A DNA stretch of 64,000 nt from Paenibacillus sp. MAHUQ-63 (lineage in GTDB: Bacteria; Bacillota; Bacilli; Paenibacillales; NBRC-103111). Shown here in pieces: positions 39,963 through 47,399 of the stretch. Every line of letters starts with the position of its first letter. Within the stretch, counting starts at the first letter, position 1. The position numbers were made by a program, and so were the translations under genes. The notes beneath the pieces were generated by a model, which was given only the letters and a program-made list of their open reading frames with translations, made no database searches and was not told the origin of the DNA. The stretch is taken from contig NZ_JARADB010000004.1 of the NCBI RefSeq assembly GCF_028765165.1, forward strand, positions 434,001 to 498,000, in the 5' to 3' direction.

Positions 39963-40913
39963 ATGAAAAAATCACGGGCAGTCCAATCACTTGCATTCAC
40001 CGCTTTGACAACGCTTCTTCTATCAGGTTGCGGCTCTAATCCTGCTTCAAGCAGCGGAAAACTTAACGTTGTTACAACCTTTTACCCGATGTATGAATTC
40101 ACCAAGCAAGTTGCCGGCGAACATGCGGATGTGATTGCTTTAATTCCTGCCGGTGCTGAGCCGCATGATTGGGAGCCCAGCGCCAAAGATATGGAAAGAT
40201 TGAAAAAAGCGGACGTGTTTGTTTACAACGGAGTTGTGGAAGGCTGGGTGGAGCAAGCATTAACGAGTGCTGAGAATTCAAAGCGGGTTGTGGTCGAAGC
40301 CAGCAAAGGGATCGAACTCAAGGAAGGGCTACCGGAGGAAGAGGAGCATCACGAGGAAGAGGCCCATTCAGAGCATCACGATGGGGAAATGCTGGATCCG
40401 CATGTATGGTTGAATCCGGTGCTTGCTCAGCAAGAGGTTGAATCCATACTGACAGGCTTGTCTCAAGCAGACCCCGCCCATGAAGCCGATTATCGTAAAA
40501 ATGCAGATGTGTTTATCGGGAAGCTGAAAGAGTTGGATGCCTCCTACCGGACGGGTCTTGCGCAAGTGAAAAAGAAGGAATTCGTGACCCAGCACGCAGC
40601 ATTCAGCTATTTGGCCCAAGAGTATGGACTGACACAAGTTCCAATCGCCGGGCTATCGCCTGAAGAAGAGCCGTCTCCTTCACGAATGGGCGATATCATT
40701 CAATTTGCCAAAGAGAACCAGGTGAAGACGATATTCTTTGAAACTTTAGTGGACCCGAAAGTAGCGGCAACCATTGCCAAAGAACTCCATGCCAAAACGG
40801 ATGTGTTGAATCCGCTGGAAGGGTTGACAGATGAAGAGAAGAAGCAAAACCTGGATTACATCGGTGTCATGACCAATAACTTGGAAGCGTTGAAGAAAGC
40901 GTTAAATGAATAG
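39963..40913 (+). CDS. znuA: zinc ABC transporter, substrate-binding lipoprotein
   Basis: 316 residues. The signal peptide ends with the lipobox LLSGCGSN (Cys about 23). VVTTFYPMYEFTKQVAGEHADV opens the cluster A-I binding protein fold; metal ligands appear as GAEPHDWEP (His), an acidic/His-rich loop EEEHHEEEAHSEHHDGEM (about 122-139), DPHVWLNP (His) and HAAFSYLA (His), with FFETLVDPK (acidic ligand). The His-rich loop argues for zinc rather than manganese. It captures zinc outside the membrane for ZnuBC. It lies 6 bp after znuB. Confidence 0.95.
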   Translation: MKKSRAVQSLAFTALTTLLLSGCGSNPASSSGKLNVVTTFYPMYEFTKQVAGEHADVIALIPAGAEPHDWEPSAKDMERLKKADVFVYNGVVEGWVEQALTSAENSKRVVVEASKGIELKEGLPEEEEHHEEEAHSEHHDGEMLDPHVWLNPVLAQQEVESILTGLSQADPAHEADYRKNADVFIGKLKELDASYRTGLAQVKKKEFVTQHAAFSYLAQEYGLTQVPIAGLSPEEEPSPSRMGDIIQFAKENQVKTIFFETLVDPKVAATIAKELHAKTDVLNPLEGLTDEEKKQNLDYIGVMTNNLEALKKALNE

Positions 40914-40969
40914 AAGGAAGAGAGAGCAAACCTGCAAACCTAGTGTTTGCTTATTACTTGGGTGTTAAT

Positions 40970-40981
40970 CGTAACTATTAC
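40970..40981. promoter_or_regulatory. Zur box 5
   Basis: CGTAACTATTAC within AATCGTAACTATTACAT, 18 bp before the second CobW start. It suggests that this gene has its own Zur-controlled promoter besides read-through from znuA. Confidence 0.82.
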
Positions 40982-40999
40982 ATATAAAAGGAGAACGCC

Positions 41000-42220
41000 A
41001 TGTCAAATCAGCAAATTCCAGTCACCGTTTTAAGCGGTTATTTAGGGGCTGGCAAAACAACTTTATTAAACCACATCTTACATAATCGGGACGGTTTGCG
41101 GGTTGCCGTTATCGTCAATGATTTAAGCGAGGTCAATATCGATGCCGGGCTTATTCGGGAGGGGAACGGGTTATCGCGGACGAACGAGAGCCTGGTGGAA
41201 ATGTCCAACGGCTGTATTTGCTGCACATTGCGCGAAGATCTGTTGAAGGAAGTGGAGCGGCTTGCCAAGGAGAATAGGTTCGATTACATCTTGATCGAAT
41301 CAACCGGCGTTGGCGAGCCCTTGCCGGTGGCTCAAACCTTCACTTATCTGGATGAGGAGCAGGGCATTGATCTCTCCCGAATTTGCCGCTTGGACAGCAT
41401 GGTGACAGTCGTAGATGCCTATCGCTTTTGGACGGATTATTCCTCAGGGGAAACTCTTCTCGAACGGAATCAAGCGGTCGGGGAAGACGATACGAGGGAA
41501 GTCGTTGATCTACTGATTGATCAAATCGAGTTCTGCGATATTCTCATTTTGAATAAATGCGACATGTTGGAGCCAGAGGAGTTGAACGAGCTGGAAGCCG
41601 TACTGCGCAAACTGCAGCCTAGAGCCAAATGGATTCGTTCCGTATTTGGGCAGGTGGCGCCGGCGGAAATTCTTAACACACATCTATTCGATTTCGATAA
41701 GGCCAGCACGTCGGCCGGGTGGATAGAGGAAATGGAGAAGGGGGCTCATACGCCGGAGACAGAGGAGTATGGGATTGCCTCCTTCGTGTATGCAAGAGTC
41801 CGCCCCTTCGAGCCTTCGCGGCTGATGAGATGGATGGAGGCTTGGCCTCCCGAGATCGTAAGAGCCAAAGGGATGATGTGGCTTGCGAGCCGCAATGATT
41901 ACGCGCAGAGCCTAAGCCAGGCAGGACCGTCTATCCGGTTCGGGCCTGCAGGACTTTGGATATCTGCGCTCCCCGATGCGGAAAGAGAAGCCGTGCTGGA
42001 AGAAGAGGCCGATCTGATGAAGCATTGGGATGCTATCCATGGGGATCGCATCAATAAAATCGTCTTCATCGGCATGGATATGGACCGGGATGCCCTCATC
42101 GCTTCTCTGGATGCCTGCTTATTAACGGAGGAGGAAATGCTCGGAGATTGGAATCGGTTTGAGGATCATCTGCCCAATTTCATCATGGAATTGGAGGAGG
42201 CCTGTCCATTGCCGCAATAA
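41000..42220 (+). CDS. CobW/COG0523 GTPase, YciC/ZagA-like zinc metallochaperone
   Basis: 406 residues, near the length of Bacillus YciC. VLSGYLGAGKTTLLNHIL (Walker A, about 10-27), NGCICCTLREDLLKEV (C-x-C-C, about 72-87), YILIESTGVGEPLPVAQTF (about 96-114) and LNKCDML (about 182-188) are in place; the CobW_C domain includes VRAKGMMWLASRN. It is expected to hand zinc to clients when zinc is scarce. The own Zur box 5 supports this. It differs from the leftward CobW gene in length and in the long middle segment, so both copies probably have different clients. Confidence 0.92.
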   Translation: MSNQQIPVTVLSGYLGAGKTTLLNHILHNRDGLRVAVIVNDLSEVNIDAGLIREGNGLSRTNESLVEMSNGCICCTLREDLLKEVERLAKENRFDYILIESTGVGEPLPVAQTFTYLDEEQGIDLSRICRLDSMVTVVDAYRFWTDYSSGETLLERNQAVGEDDTREVVDLLIDQIEFCDILILNKCDMLEPEELNELEAVLRKLQPRAKWIRSVFGQVAPAEILNTHLFDFDKASTSAGWIEEMEKGAHTPETEEYGIASFVYARVRPFEPSRLMRWMEAWPPEIVRAKGMMWLASRNDYAQSLSQAGPSIRFGPAGLWISALPDAEREAVLEEEADLMKHWDAIHGDRINKIVFIGMDMDRDALIASLDACLLTEEEMLGDWNRFEDHLPNFIMELEEACPLPQ

Positions 42221-42236
42221 TTAGAAGGAGAAAGAG

Positions 42237-42267
42237 ACGGGCGGAGAACATGTCTCCTGCCCGTTTT
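42237..42267 (+). terminator. terminator after the second CobW gene
   Basis: ACGGGCGGAGA pairs with TCTCCTGCCCGT (one bulge) around ACATG, then TTTT. Confidence 0.8.
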
Positions 42268-42282
42268 ATTCATGGGCTGACT

Positions 42283-43231
42283 TTATTCCAGCAGGGTAAG
42301 CTGCGAATAAATTTTGGGTATATCGACATCGTTTGAGGCCAGAATGATATCCGTATGAATGTTTTGTTTCTTGAATAACGCCTGCAATTTTGTCAAAGAA
42401 ATCCGACCGAAACGGACCAATTCTTGATTGTTTATGTAAATGTAAACGTTGAATCGTTGCTCCAAGAATGTCAGGAACGCATCGGCATCCGTGCCGCTCT
42501 TGGCTAAATATTTACTGTCAAATTCAATAAAGCCAAGCATGCGCGGACATCGTTCGATCGAATGCAGCATGCCTTTCATCACTTTTTCCTCGTGGCCTTC
42601 GACATCGATCTTGAATAGCAGCCTCTCTTTGGGAAGAGCATGCTTGCTTAGCAGGGAATCCAGCGTAATGCTTGTAATGTAATGCTGTGTGTATGGCTTC
42701 AAAGAATCGGCTTTAGCAAGAGAAGCGGAGGAGAGTCCCGACCAGTATTCGTGAATATAAAAGGATTGGTTCTCTTGGTCTACATCTGATGCCATTGCAT
42801 AAACGGTCTGGATTTTTGAGCGGTTGGGGTGGGCGGTCTTGGAGCGTTCGATGTAAGGCTGCATGTGGGGGTTGGCTTCAATGCCAATTAGTTTGCAGTT
42901 CTTGGGATAGGTTGCCGAGAAGAGGCATTCGCCATAGTTGACTCATCACATCTACAACCAATGTCGGCCGGAAAGTGGCGACGGCCTGATTCCAGAAGAG
43001 GTTTAATCGAGGTTGTGTCACTCCGCCGGTCATGTATAAGATTCTCCCTCGATTCTCAGTCGGATTGACATAAATAACTCGCGAAGTGCCAGGCAGCACG
43101 ATTCGGTCCGTACGCCACTTTCTGATCATTGTTCTTGAAAGCACGTAACGGGCCGTCGATTTCAAAATATCCCAATAACGAAAGGTGGACTCGTTCTTCA
43201 TGGCAATCTCAGAAGTTTGTCTTAAGGTCAT
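42283..43231 (-). pseudogene. FkbM-family methyltransferase, frameshifted
   Basis: The 5' part (from 43231) reads through LNLFWNQAVATFRPTLVVDV and then goes out of frame near 42943-42946, where four bases (TCAT on the plus strand) stand where three are needed. Correcting it gives NYGECLFSATYP, KLIGIEANPHMQPYIERSK, the SAM-binding part of the FkbM fold, continuous with the second open part (from 42864): LFKIDVEGHEEKVMKGM and LGFIEFDSKYL. The whole would be about 315 residues. The shift is not in a homopolymer, so it is probably a real lesion or a sequencing error rather than phase variation. The original substrate, probably a sugar or glycan, is unknown. Confidence 0.85.
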
Positions 43232-43350
43232 GAAAGGGCTCCTTTCTTACCTATGAGGATTGAACTTCATGTGTCGATGACAAGAATATTATCTCATGAA
43301 CTGCCGCGGAAGTCGCGGCTTTATTTAATTTTCATAATAGGTGCCCGCAT

Positions 43351-43395
43351 AAATAAAAAAGCCACGAAATTCAACGGAAGTTGAACTTCATGGCT
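43351..43395 (-). terminator. terminator of the stalk-domain gene
   Basis: AGCCACGAAATTCAAC (43360-43375) and GTTGAACTTCATGGCT (43380-43395) form a 16-bp stem with two mismatches; the minus strand then reads TTTTTTATTT. Confidence 0.9.
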
Positions 43396-43408
43396 GGCTA
43401 TCCAACGG

Positions 43409-44485
43409 TTATCTTCTTGCGTTGAAGCCGATAAATGCTTTTGTGTTGAAATCGAACACAGCTGTCAAAGGCCCAAGCAGTTCGTCTTGGTCTGTGTTGT
43501 AAGTCACCGTTACGAAGTTGCCGTTCGCAGCTTGAACGTCTGCGAGCAATTTCTTCTGATCATCTGTAGCGGCTAAGACGCCAACCTCTTTGGAGGACAC
43601 AATTTGGACGATCGCTTCGTCTTGCTTCGTCGTAATATGAGAAGCCTGCTCCTTCACTTGCGCCCATGCCAAGTTGCGGTACTCCTGTGCGGTTTCCGGC
43701 GACATTTTGCCTGTTACAGCGGTTTGAGCCTGTACAACCAAGAGGTACACAGGGCTTTGCGGAGGAAGACTTTTCGTTAGAATTGGGCCATAGTAAGCTT
43801 TAACTTTCGTTCCGGCTTTCAGGTCTTCCCAATTCACGGATTCGCCTTGGGATGTCATGACGCGAGTTTCTTTCCCTGCGTTCAAGATCAAGTCGTCGCC
43901 TAATTGAACTCTCCAGCCGTCATCCGTATGTTTGACTTCTTTAATTGTATCTTCTTTAACTAAGCGATCCGCGTGAACGTTAATGTTAACGGCTTGTGCT
44001 TGGCCCGGGAAGCTCATGGCCATGGCTGGACCGAATTCCGCGTCGATTTGTGTGCCGGCTTTCAAGTCGGCAGGTGTTAGCGTTTTGCCGTCTAGACTTT
44101 TTATAGCTGTCGAGTTGTCGACATGCAGGATGACCCATGTGCTGCCGAGCAGTTCAATACGGGATTTCCCGTCTTCGGTAGTCTGCACGCTTACGACCAC
44201 GCCGGATGCACGCATCAGGTCGGCCGCTTCGTTAAGCTCGATTTCTTGGTTCGCTTCATCGTAGCTTACTGTATATCCAAGTTTGGTCGCAGCATCGCGC
44301 ACCGGGAGATACGCTTTGCCATCAATATAGACGGGGGTAAGTGTGCTGTCTTGTCCGTTCACAAGAACTTTTACATCTTTTTGCAGGTACCCTGTAACCT
44401 TTTCTACCAAATCTTCAGCTCCGACTGCGGCCGTTGTGCCCAAGATCCCAGCCAAAGTTAATATGACCGTTAGTTTCTTTTTCAT
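43409..44485 (-). CDS. secreted stalk-domain (copper amine oxidase N-terminal-like) protein
   Basis: 358 residues. A signal peptide (MKKKLTVILTLAGILGTTAAVGAED) is followed by the stalk domain: KVLVNGQDSTLTPVYIDGKAYLPVRDAATKLGYTVSYDE (about 39-77), the pattern common in exported Paenibacillus proteins. The remainder (about 90-358) consists of beta-rich segments with repeated AGTKVKAYYGP/AGTQIDAEFGP elements, probably two copies of one module. Catalytic residues are not recognised. Probably a wall-associated protein. The ribosome site GGAAGGAGCTTT precedes ATG. Monocistronic. Confidence 0.82.
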   Translation of the reverse strand: MKKKLTVILTLAGILGTTAAVGAEDLVEKVTGYLQKDVKVLVNGQDSTLTPVYIDGKAYLPVRDAATKLGYTVSYDEANQEIELNEAADLMRASGVVVSVQTTEDGKSRIELLGSTWVILHVDNSTAIKSLDGKTLTPADLKAGTQIDAEFGPAMAMSFPGQAQAVNINVHADRLVKEDTIKEVKHTDDGWRVQLGDDLILNAGKETRVMTSQGESVNWEDLKAGTKVKAYYGPILTKSLPPQSPVYLLVVQAQTAVTGKMSPETAQEYRNLAWAQVKEQASHITTKQDEAIVQIVSSKEVGVLAATDDQKKLLADVQAANGNFVTVTYNTDQDELLGPLTAVFDFNTKAFIGFNARR

Positions 44486-44625
44486 ATCATAAAGCTCCTT
44501 CCGAATCTGTAATCTATCGTCAATCTTGTTGACAATCCTTCAGACGGGAGTCGTTCCGAATAGGTTGCAGCTGCCCCAAAAAAATAAGTTGAGAGATTTG
44601 TATGCGCATGATCTCCGAATCATCT

Positions 44626-44643
44626 TTGTTGCAAATGCAACAA
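44626..44643. promoter_or_regulatory. MarR-type operator 1
   Basis: TTGTTGCAAATGCAACAA, perfect 8-bp arms around AA. It overlaps a possible -35 (TTGCAA) with TAAAGT 17 bp downstream. Confidence 0.7.
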
Positions 44644-44672
44644 TTTTGAGGTAAAGTAGAAGTATTCCGTTT

Positions 44673-44690
44673 TTGTTGAATATGCAACAA
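44673..44690. promoter_or_regulatory. MarR-type operator 2
   Basis: TTGTTGAATATGCAACAA repeats operator 1 with two changed bases in the left arm; centres are 47 bp apart. It lies 23 bp before the marR-family start. Confidence 0.7.
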
Positions 44691-44712
44691 AATATGTGGT
44701 AAGGAGTTCATG

Positions 44713-45165
44713 ATGAAAGAAATCCTTCGTGAAATTGGCATGATAGCAAGGGCATTAGATTCAATAAGCAATATCGAGTTTAAAGAGTATGACTTAACCA
44801 AGGGGCAGTATCTATATCTTGTGCGAATCTGTGAAAACCCGGGAATCATTCAGGAAAAGTTAGCTGAGATGATAAAAGTGGACCGAACAACAGCGGCCCG
44901 TGCGATCAAGAAACTTGAAATGAACGGATTTGTAGAGAAGACAGACGATGCACAAAATAAAAAAATCAGAAAGTTGTTTCCAACGGAGAAAGGGAAGACC
45001 GTTTATCCTTTTATCAAAAGAGAAAATGAGCATTCGGATCGTGTTGCATTAGAGGGATTTTCGGATCAGGAAGCAGAAACGGTTCTGGTTCTTCTTCAAA
45101 GAATAAGAAAAAATGTGGAGAAAGATTGGGAATTTGTCAAAAAGGGAAACGAAAGAATGTATTGA
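44713..45165 (+). CDS. MarR-family transcriptional regulator
   Basis: 150 residues. ITLEN-like winged-helix elements: NPGIIQEKLAEMIKVDRTTAARAIKKLEMNGFVEKTDD (about 45-82) is helix 2, recognition helix and wing start; KIRKLFPTEKGKTVYPFI is the wing. No cysteine is seen, so a ligand-binding rather than thiol switch is likely. ATG 44713 is six bases after AAGGAG. Two TTGTTGCA-type palindromes upstream indicate autoregulation. The acetyltransferase 28 bp downstream is probably in the same transcript. Confidence 0.9.
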   Translation: MKEILREIGMIARALDSISNIEFKEYDLTKGQYLYLVRICENPGIIQEKLAEMIKVDRTTAARAIKKLEMNGFVEKTDDAQNKKIRKLFPTEKGKTVYPFIKRENEHSDRVALEGFSDQEAETVLVLLQRIRKNVEKDWEFVKKGNERMY

Positions 45166-45193
45166 TTTATATTGCAGAAGGAGCGACTTAACG

Positions 45194-45712
45194 ATGACTA
45201 TAAGTATAAAAGAGTGTACCCTTGAAGATTCAAGCAAGCTCCAAGAAATCAGTTATGAAACGTTTAATCAGACCTTCAAGGATCAGAATTCACCCGAGAA
45301 CATGAAAGCCTATTTGGATAAGGCGTTTAACCTAAAACAACTGGAAAAGGAATTATCCAATCCTTTCTCGCAATTCTTTTTGGTCTATGATCATCATGAA
45401 CTTGCAGGTTATTTGAAGGTCAATACCCATGATGCTCAGTCGGAAGAAATGGGGGAGGAATCGCTTGAAATCGAGAGGATTTATGTGAGAAGCAGCTTCC
45501 AAAGCCGTGGGCTTGGCAAATATTTGTACAATAAAGCTATGGAGATTGCGAAGAAACTTGATAAAAGGATCATCTGGCTAGGCGTATGGGAAAAAAATGA
45601 AAATGCTATCGCTTTTTATAAGAAGATGGGGTTTGTTCAAACAGGGACTCACTCTTTCTATATGGGTGAAGAAGAACAAACGGATTTCATTATGACGAAG
45701 ACATTATTTTAA
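45194..45712 (+). CDS. GNAT family N-acetyltransferase (PaiA-like)
   Basis: 172 residues. LEIERIYVRSSFQSRGLGKYLYNKAM (about 92-117) is motif A with Q-S-R-G-L-G, and WLGVWEKNENAIAFYKKMGF (about 131-150) is motif B, close to the pattern of PaiA-type polyamine acetyltransferases of Bacilli. AAGGAG is correctly spaced to ATG 45194; the open frame extends upstream into the marR gene but without a start site. Because it is cotranscribed with a MarR regulator, it may be induced by the compound that the regulator senses. Confidence 0.88.
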   Translation: MTISIKECTLEDSSKLQEISYETFNQTFKDQNSPENMKAYLDKAFNLKQLEKELSNPFSQFFLVYDHHELAGYLKVNTHDAQSEEMGEESLEIERIYVRSSFQSRGLGKYLYNKAMEIAKKLDKRIIWLGVWEKNENAIAFYKKMGFVQTGTHSFYMGEEEQTDFIMTKTLF

Positions 45713-45737
45713 AAAGTACGTACAGCGCAAATCATTC

Positions 45738-45788
45738 AAAATCCCCGCTTGCAGCTTCTAGTCAGAAGTTGTTTAGCGGGGATTTTTT
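45738..45788. terminator. bidirectional terminator
   Basis: AAAATCCCCGCT and AGCGGGGATTTT enclose a second stem GCAGCTTCT/AGAAGTTGT. T-runs lie on both strands; it serves both the GNAT gene and the converging Rrf2 gene. Confidence 0.92.
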
Positions 45789-46299
45789 ACATGCTGTCTT
45801 TGGCGAAGAAGGCTCGCGTTTCTTGTCGATTTCTGGGAGGCAGAACCCGGTCAAGCTCTTCGTTCAGCCAGGTGAGTGACTTGCCGCGAAGGAAATGACG
45901 CATCGTATCTTCAGCCTCGAGCATAACGAGATTGATCGTACAGGACGAAGAGCCTGTGGAACAAGCCGAGTAGGACTTATCCCTGTTATCCCTGTAAAGA
46001 TAGCCGTTCTCGATAATATTTTTGCATTGAAAGATCGGTGTTGCTCCTTCAACGGCTTCTACGACATCCCAGAAAGAGATGTCATCCGGAGATTTCGCGA
46101 GTTTATAGCCGCCTTTGGCACCAGGCACCGAACTCACAATGCCCGCCTTCGTCAATTTACTGAAAATCTTGGACAGATAGGTCTCTGAAACGCCTTGAAA
46201 AGCGGAGAGTTCTTTAATCCCAATGGTGGAATCGGGCGGAATATCAATTAGATAAACAAGGCAATGAAGGGCATACTCAACGCCGATACTATATTGCAC
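45787..46299 (-). CDS. Rrf2-family transcriptional regulator
   Basis: 170 residues. The N-terminal winged helix (YSIGVEYALHCLVYLIDI, IGIKELSAFQGVSETYLSKIFSKLTKAGIVSSVPGAKGGYKLAKS) is that of Rrf2 proteins. In the C-terminal half cysteines occur as FQCKN (about 91), YSACSTGSSSC (about 111 and 118), similar in placing to the Fe-S cluster ligands of NsrR/IscR, though the exact C-x2-7-C spacing differs. Fe-S or thiol sensing is therefore possible but not proven. The gene has a consensus promoter with an overlapping palindrome, suggesting autoregulation. Confidence 0.88.
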   Translation of the reverse strand: MQYSIGVEYALHCLVYLIDIPPDSTIGIKELSAFQGVSETYLSKIFSKLTKAGIVSSVPGAKGGYKLAKSPDDISFWDVVEAVEGATPIFQCKNIIENGYLYRDNRDKSYSACSTGSSSCTINLVMLEAEDTMRHFLRGKSLTWLNEELDRVLPPRNRQETRAFFAKDSM

Positions 46300-46338
46300 A
46301 CGAACACCAGCTTTCCGTTATGAAAAAAGTTGTTTTAC

Positions 46339-46372
46339 TAACCATCTTAGGGTTATTTAAATTTCATGTCAA
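46339..46372 (-). promoter_or_regulatory. Rrf2 gene promoter with overlapping operator
   Basis: Minus strand: TTGACA (46372-46367), 17 bp, TAAGAT (46349-46344). The palindrome TAACC-ATCTTAG-GGTTA (46339-46355) covers the -10. Confidence 0.75.
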
Positions 46373-46421
46373 ACAGGGGAGACATGATTATCATAGACTA
46401 AGGCTATGAATTGTCCTCGCA

Positions 46422-47243
46422 TTAATGATCCTCGCGCTTAGATGTTTTACGGTATTCAAGCGGGTTCGTCTTGGCTATCTCCTTGAAGACGCGTCCGAAG
46501 TGGCTAATGTTATCATATCCGACGCGTTGAGCGATCAACGTAACTTTCCAGTCGGTCTCCCGAAGAAGCCGCTGAGCTTCATTGATCCGGATGCTGTTGA
46601 CATATTCGACGAAGGAAAAGCCGGTTACGCGCTTGAACATACGGCTTAGATGATAGGGGCTGATGTAATGCTCCTTGGCGACGGATTCCAAGGATAGAGG
46701 TTCATCGAAGCTGCCGTTGATGTCGGCGACGATATCGGCAATTTTCTTATGGGCGGGACTCTCATGTTCGAAATCCGCGCCGCTGCCGCGGTTCAATCGG
46801 CGTGCGCACCAAATTAGAAATCTCGCCAATTGAGCCTGAAGCGCCGTTTCGGATCCTGACAGACCATCGTTGAACTCCTTCAGCATCTCGAACAGCAGCG
46901 AGCTCACCCATTCCCGGTCCTGGAGGGGAACCGAAAGCAGCCTGATCTTCATCCGAAACGGCTCATACAACAGCGGCTGGTTGAAATGGCGCAGGAAGCC
47001 GTCGGCGAAATTAATCAGAATGCGCTCGTGATTGGGCAGACGTGTATCGCCTGTTTTATGGAGCTCATATTTATCAACGAAAACTAGATCGCCCTCTCCG
47101 ATTCGATAGGTGAGATCTTTGATGAAATAAGTCCGCTCCCCCTTGATTAAATAATAAATTTCATATTGGTCGTGAAAGTGGTTTTTCTGCATCGTGTAGA
47201 AGCCGTGCCGCGTATGGTGGTGGATGAACAATTCCTTCTGCAT
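46422..47243 (-). CDS. AraC-family transcriptional regulator
   Basis: 273 residues. The N-terminal cupin sensing domain begins HHHTRHGFYTMQKNHFHDQYEIYYLIKGE; the C-terminal double helix-turn-helix is EPLSLESVAKEHYISPYHLSRMFKRVTGFSFVEYVNSIRINEAQRLL ... IAQRVGYDNISHFGRVFKEIAKTNPLEYRK, the complete AraC/XylS signature. ATG 47243 is preferred (GGAGGGATAACCGG upstream) over 47306. Such cupin-AraC proteins in Paenibacillus usually control sugar or glycoside uptake genes. It is divergent from the Gfo/Idh/MocA gene, which is the likely target. Confidence 0.92.
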   Translation of the reverse strand: MQKELFIHHHTRHGFYTMQKNHFHDQYEIYYLIKGERTYFIKDLTYRIGEGDLVFVDKYELHKTGDTRLPNHERILINFADGFLRHFNQPLLYEPFRMKIRLLSVPLQDREWVSSLLFEMLKEFNDGLSGSETALQAQLARFLIWCARRLNRGSGADFEHESPAHKKIADIVADINGSFDEPLSLESVAKEHYISPYHLSRMFKRVTGFSFVEYVNSIRINEAQRLLRETDWKVTLIAQRVGYDNISHFGRVFKEIAKTNPLEYRKTSKREDH

Positions 47244-47350
47244 CCGGTTATCCCTCCTTTTCCACACTATAGCACGATCTTCCGAAGAAATGCGCAAAAA
47301 ATGCAAAGAAAGTGGGATATAATCGCAAATAATCAGCAGAAAGGAATGAT

Positions 47351-47379
47351 TTATTGCGTTACAATGAAAGCGTTATAAT
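47351..47379 (+). promoter_or_regulatory. promoter with overlapping cre-like (CcpA) site
   Basis: -10 TATAAT (47374-47379) with a weak -35 TTATTG (47351-47356) at 17 bp. TGAAAGCGTTATAA (47365-47378) fits the cre consensus TGWAARCGYTWNCW except for one base. Carbon catabolite repression of the following oxidoreductase gene is inferred. Confidence 0.6.
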
Positions 47380-47399
47380 AAGTGAAAGGGGAAGTAGCT

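Noticed and set aside
43303..43319. Plus-strand terminator GCCGCG-GAAGT-CGCGGC
   Set aside because: No plus-strand gene ends there and the stem is only six bases; recorded as unexplained.
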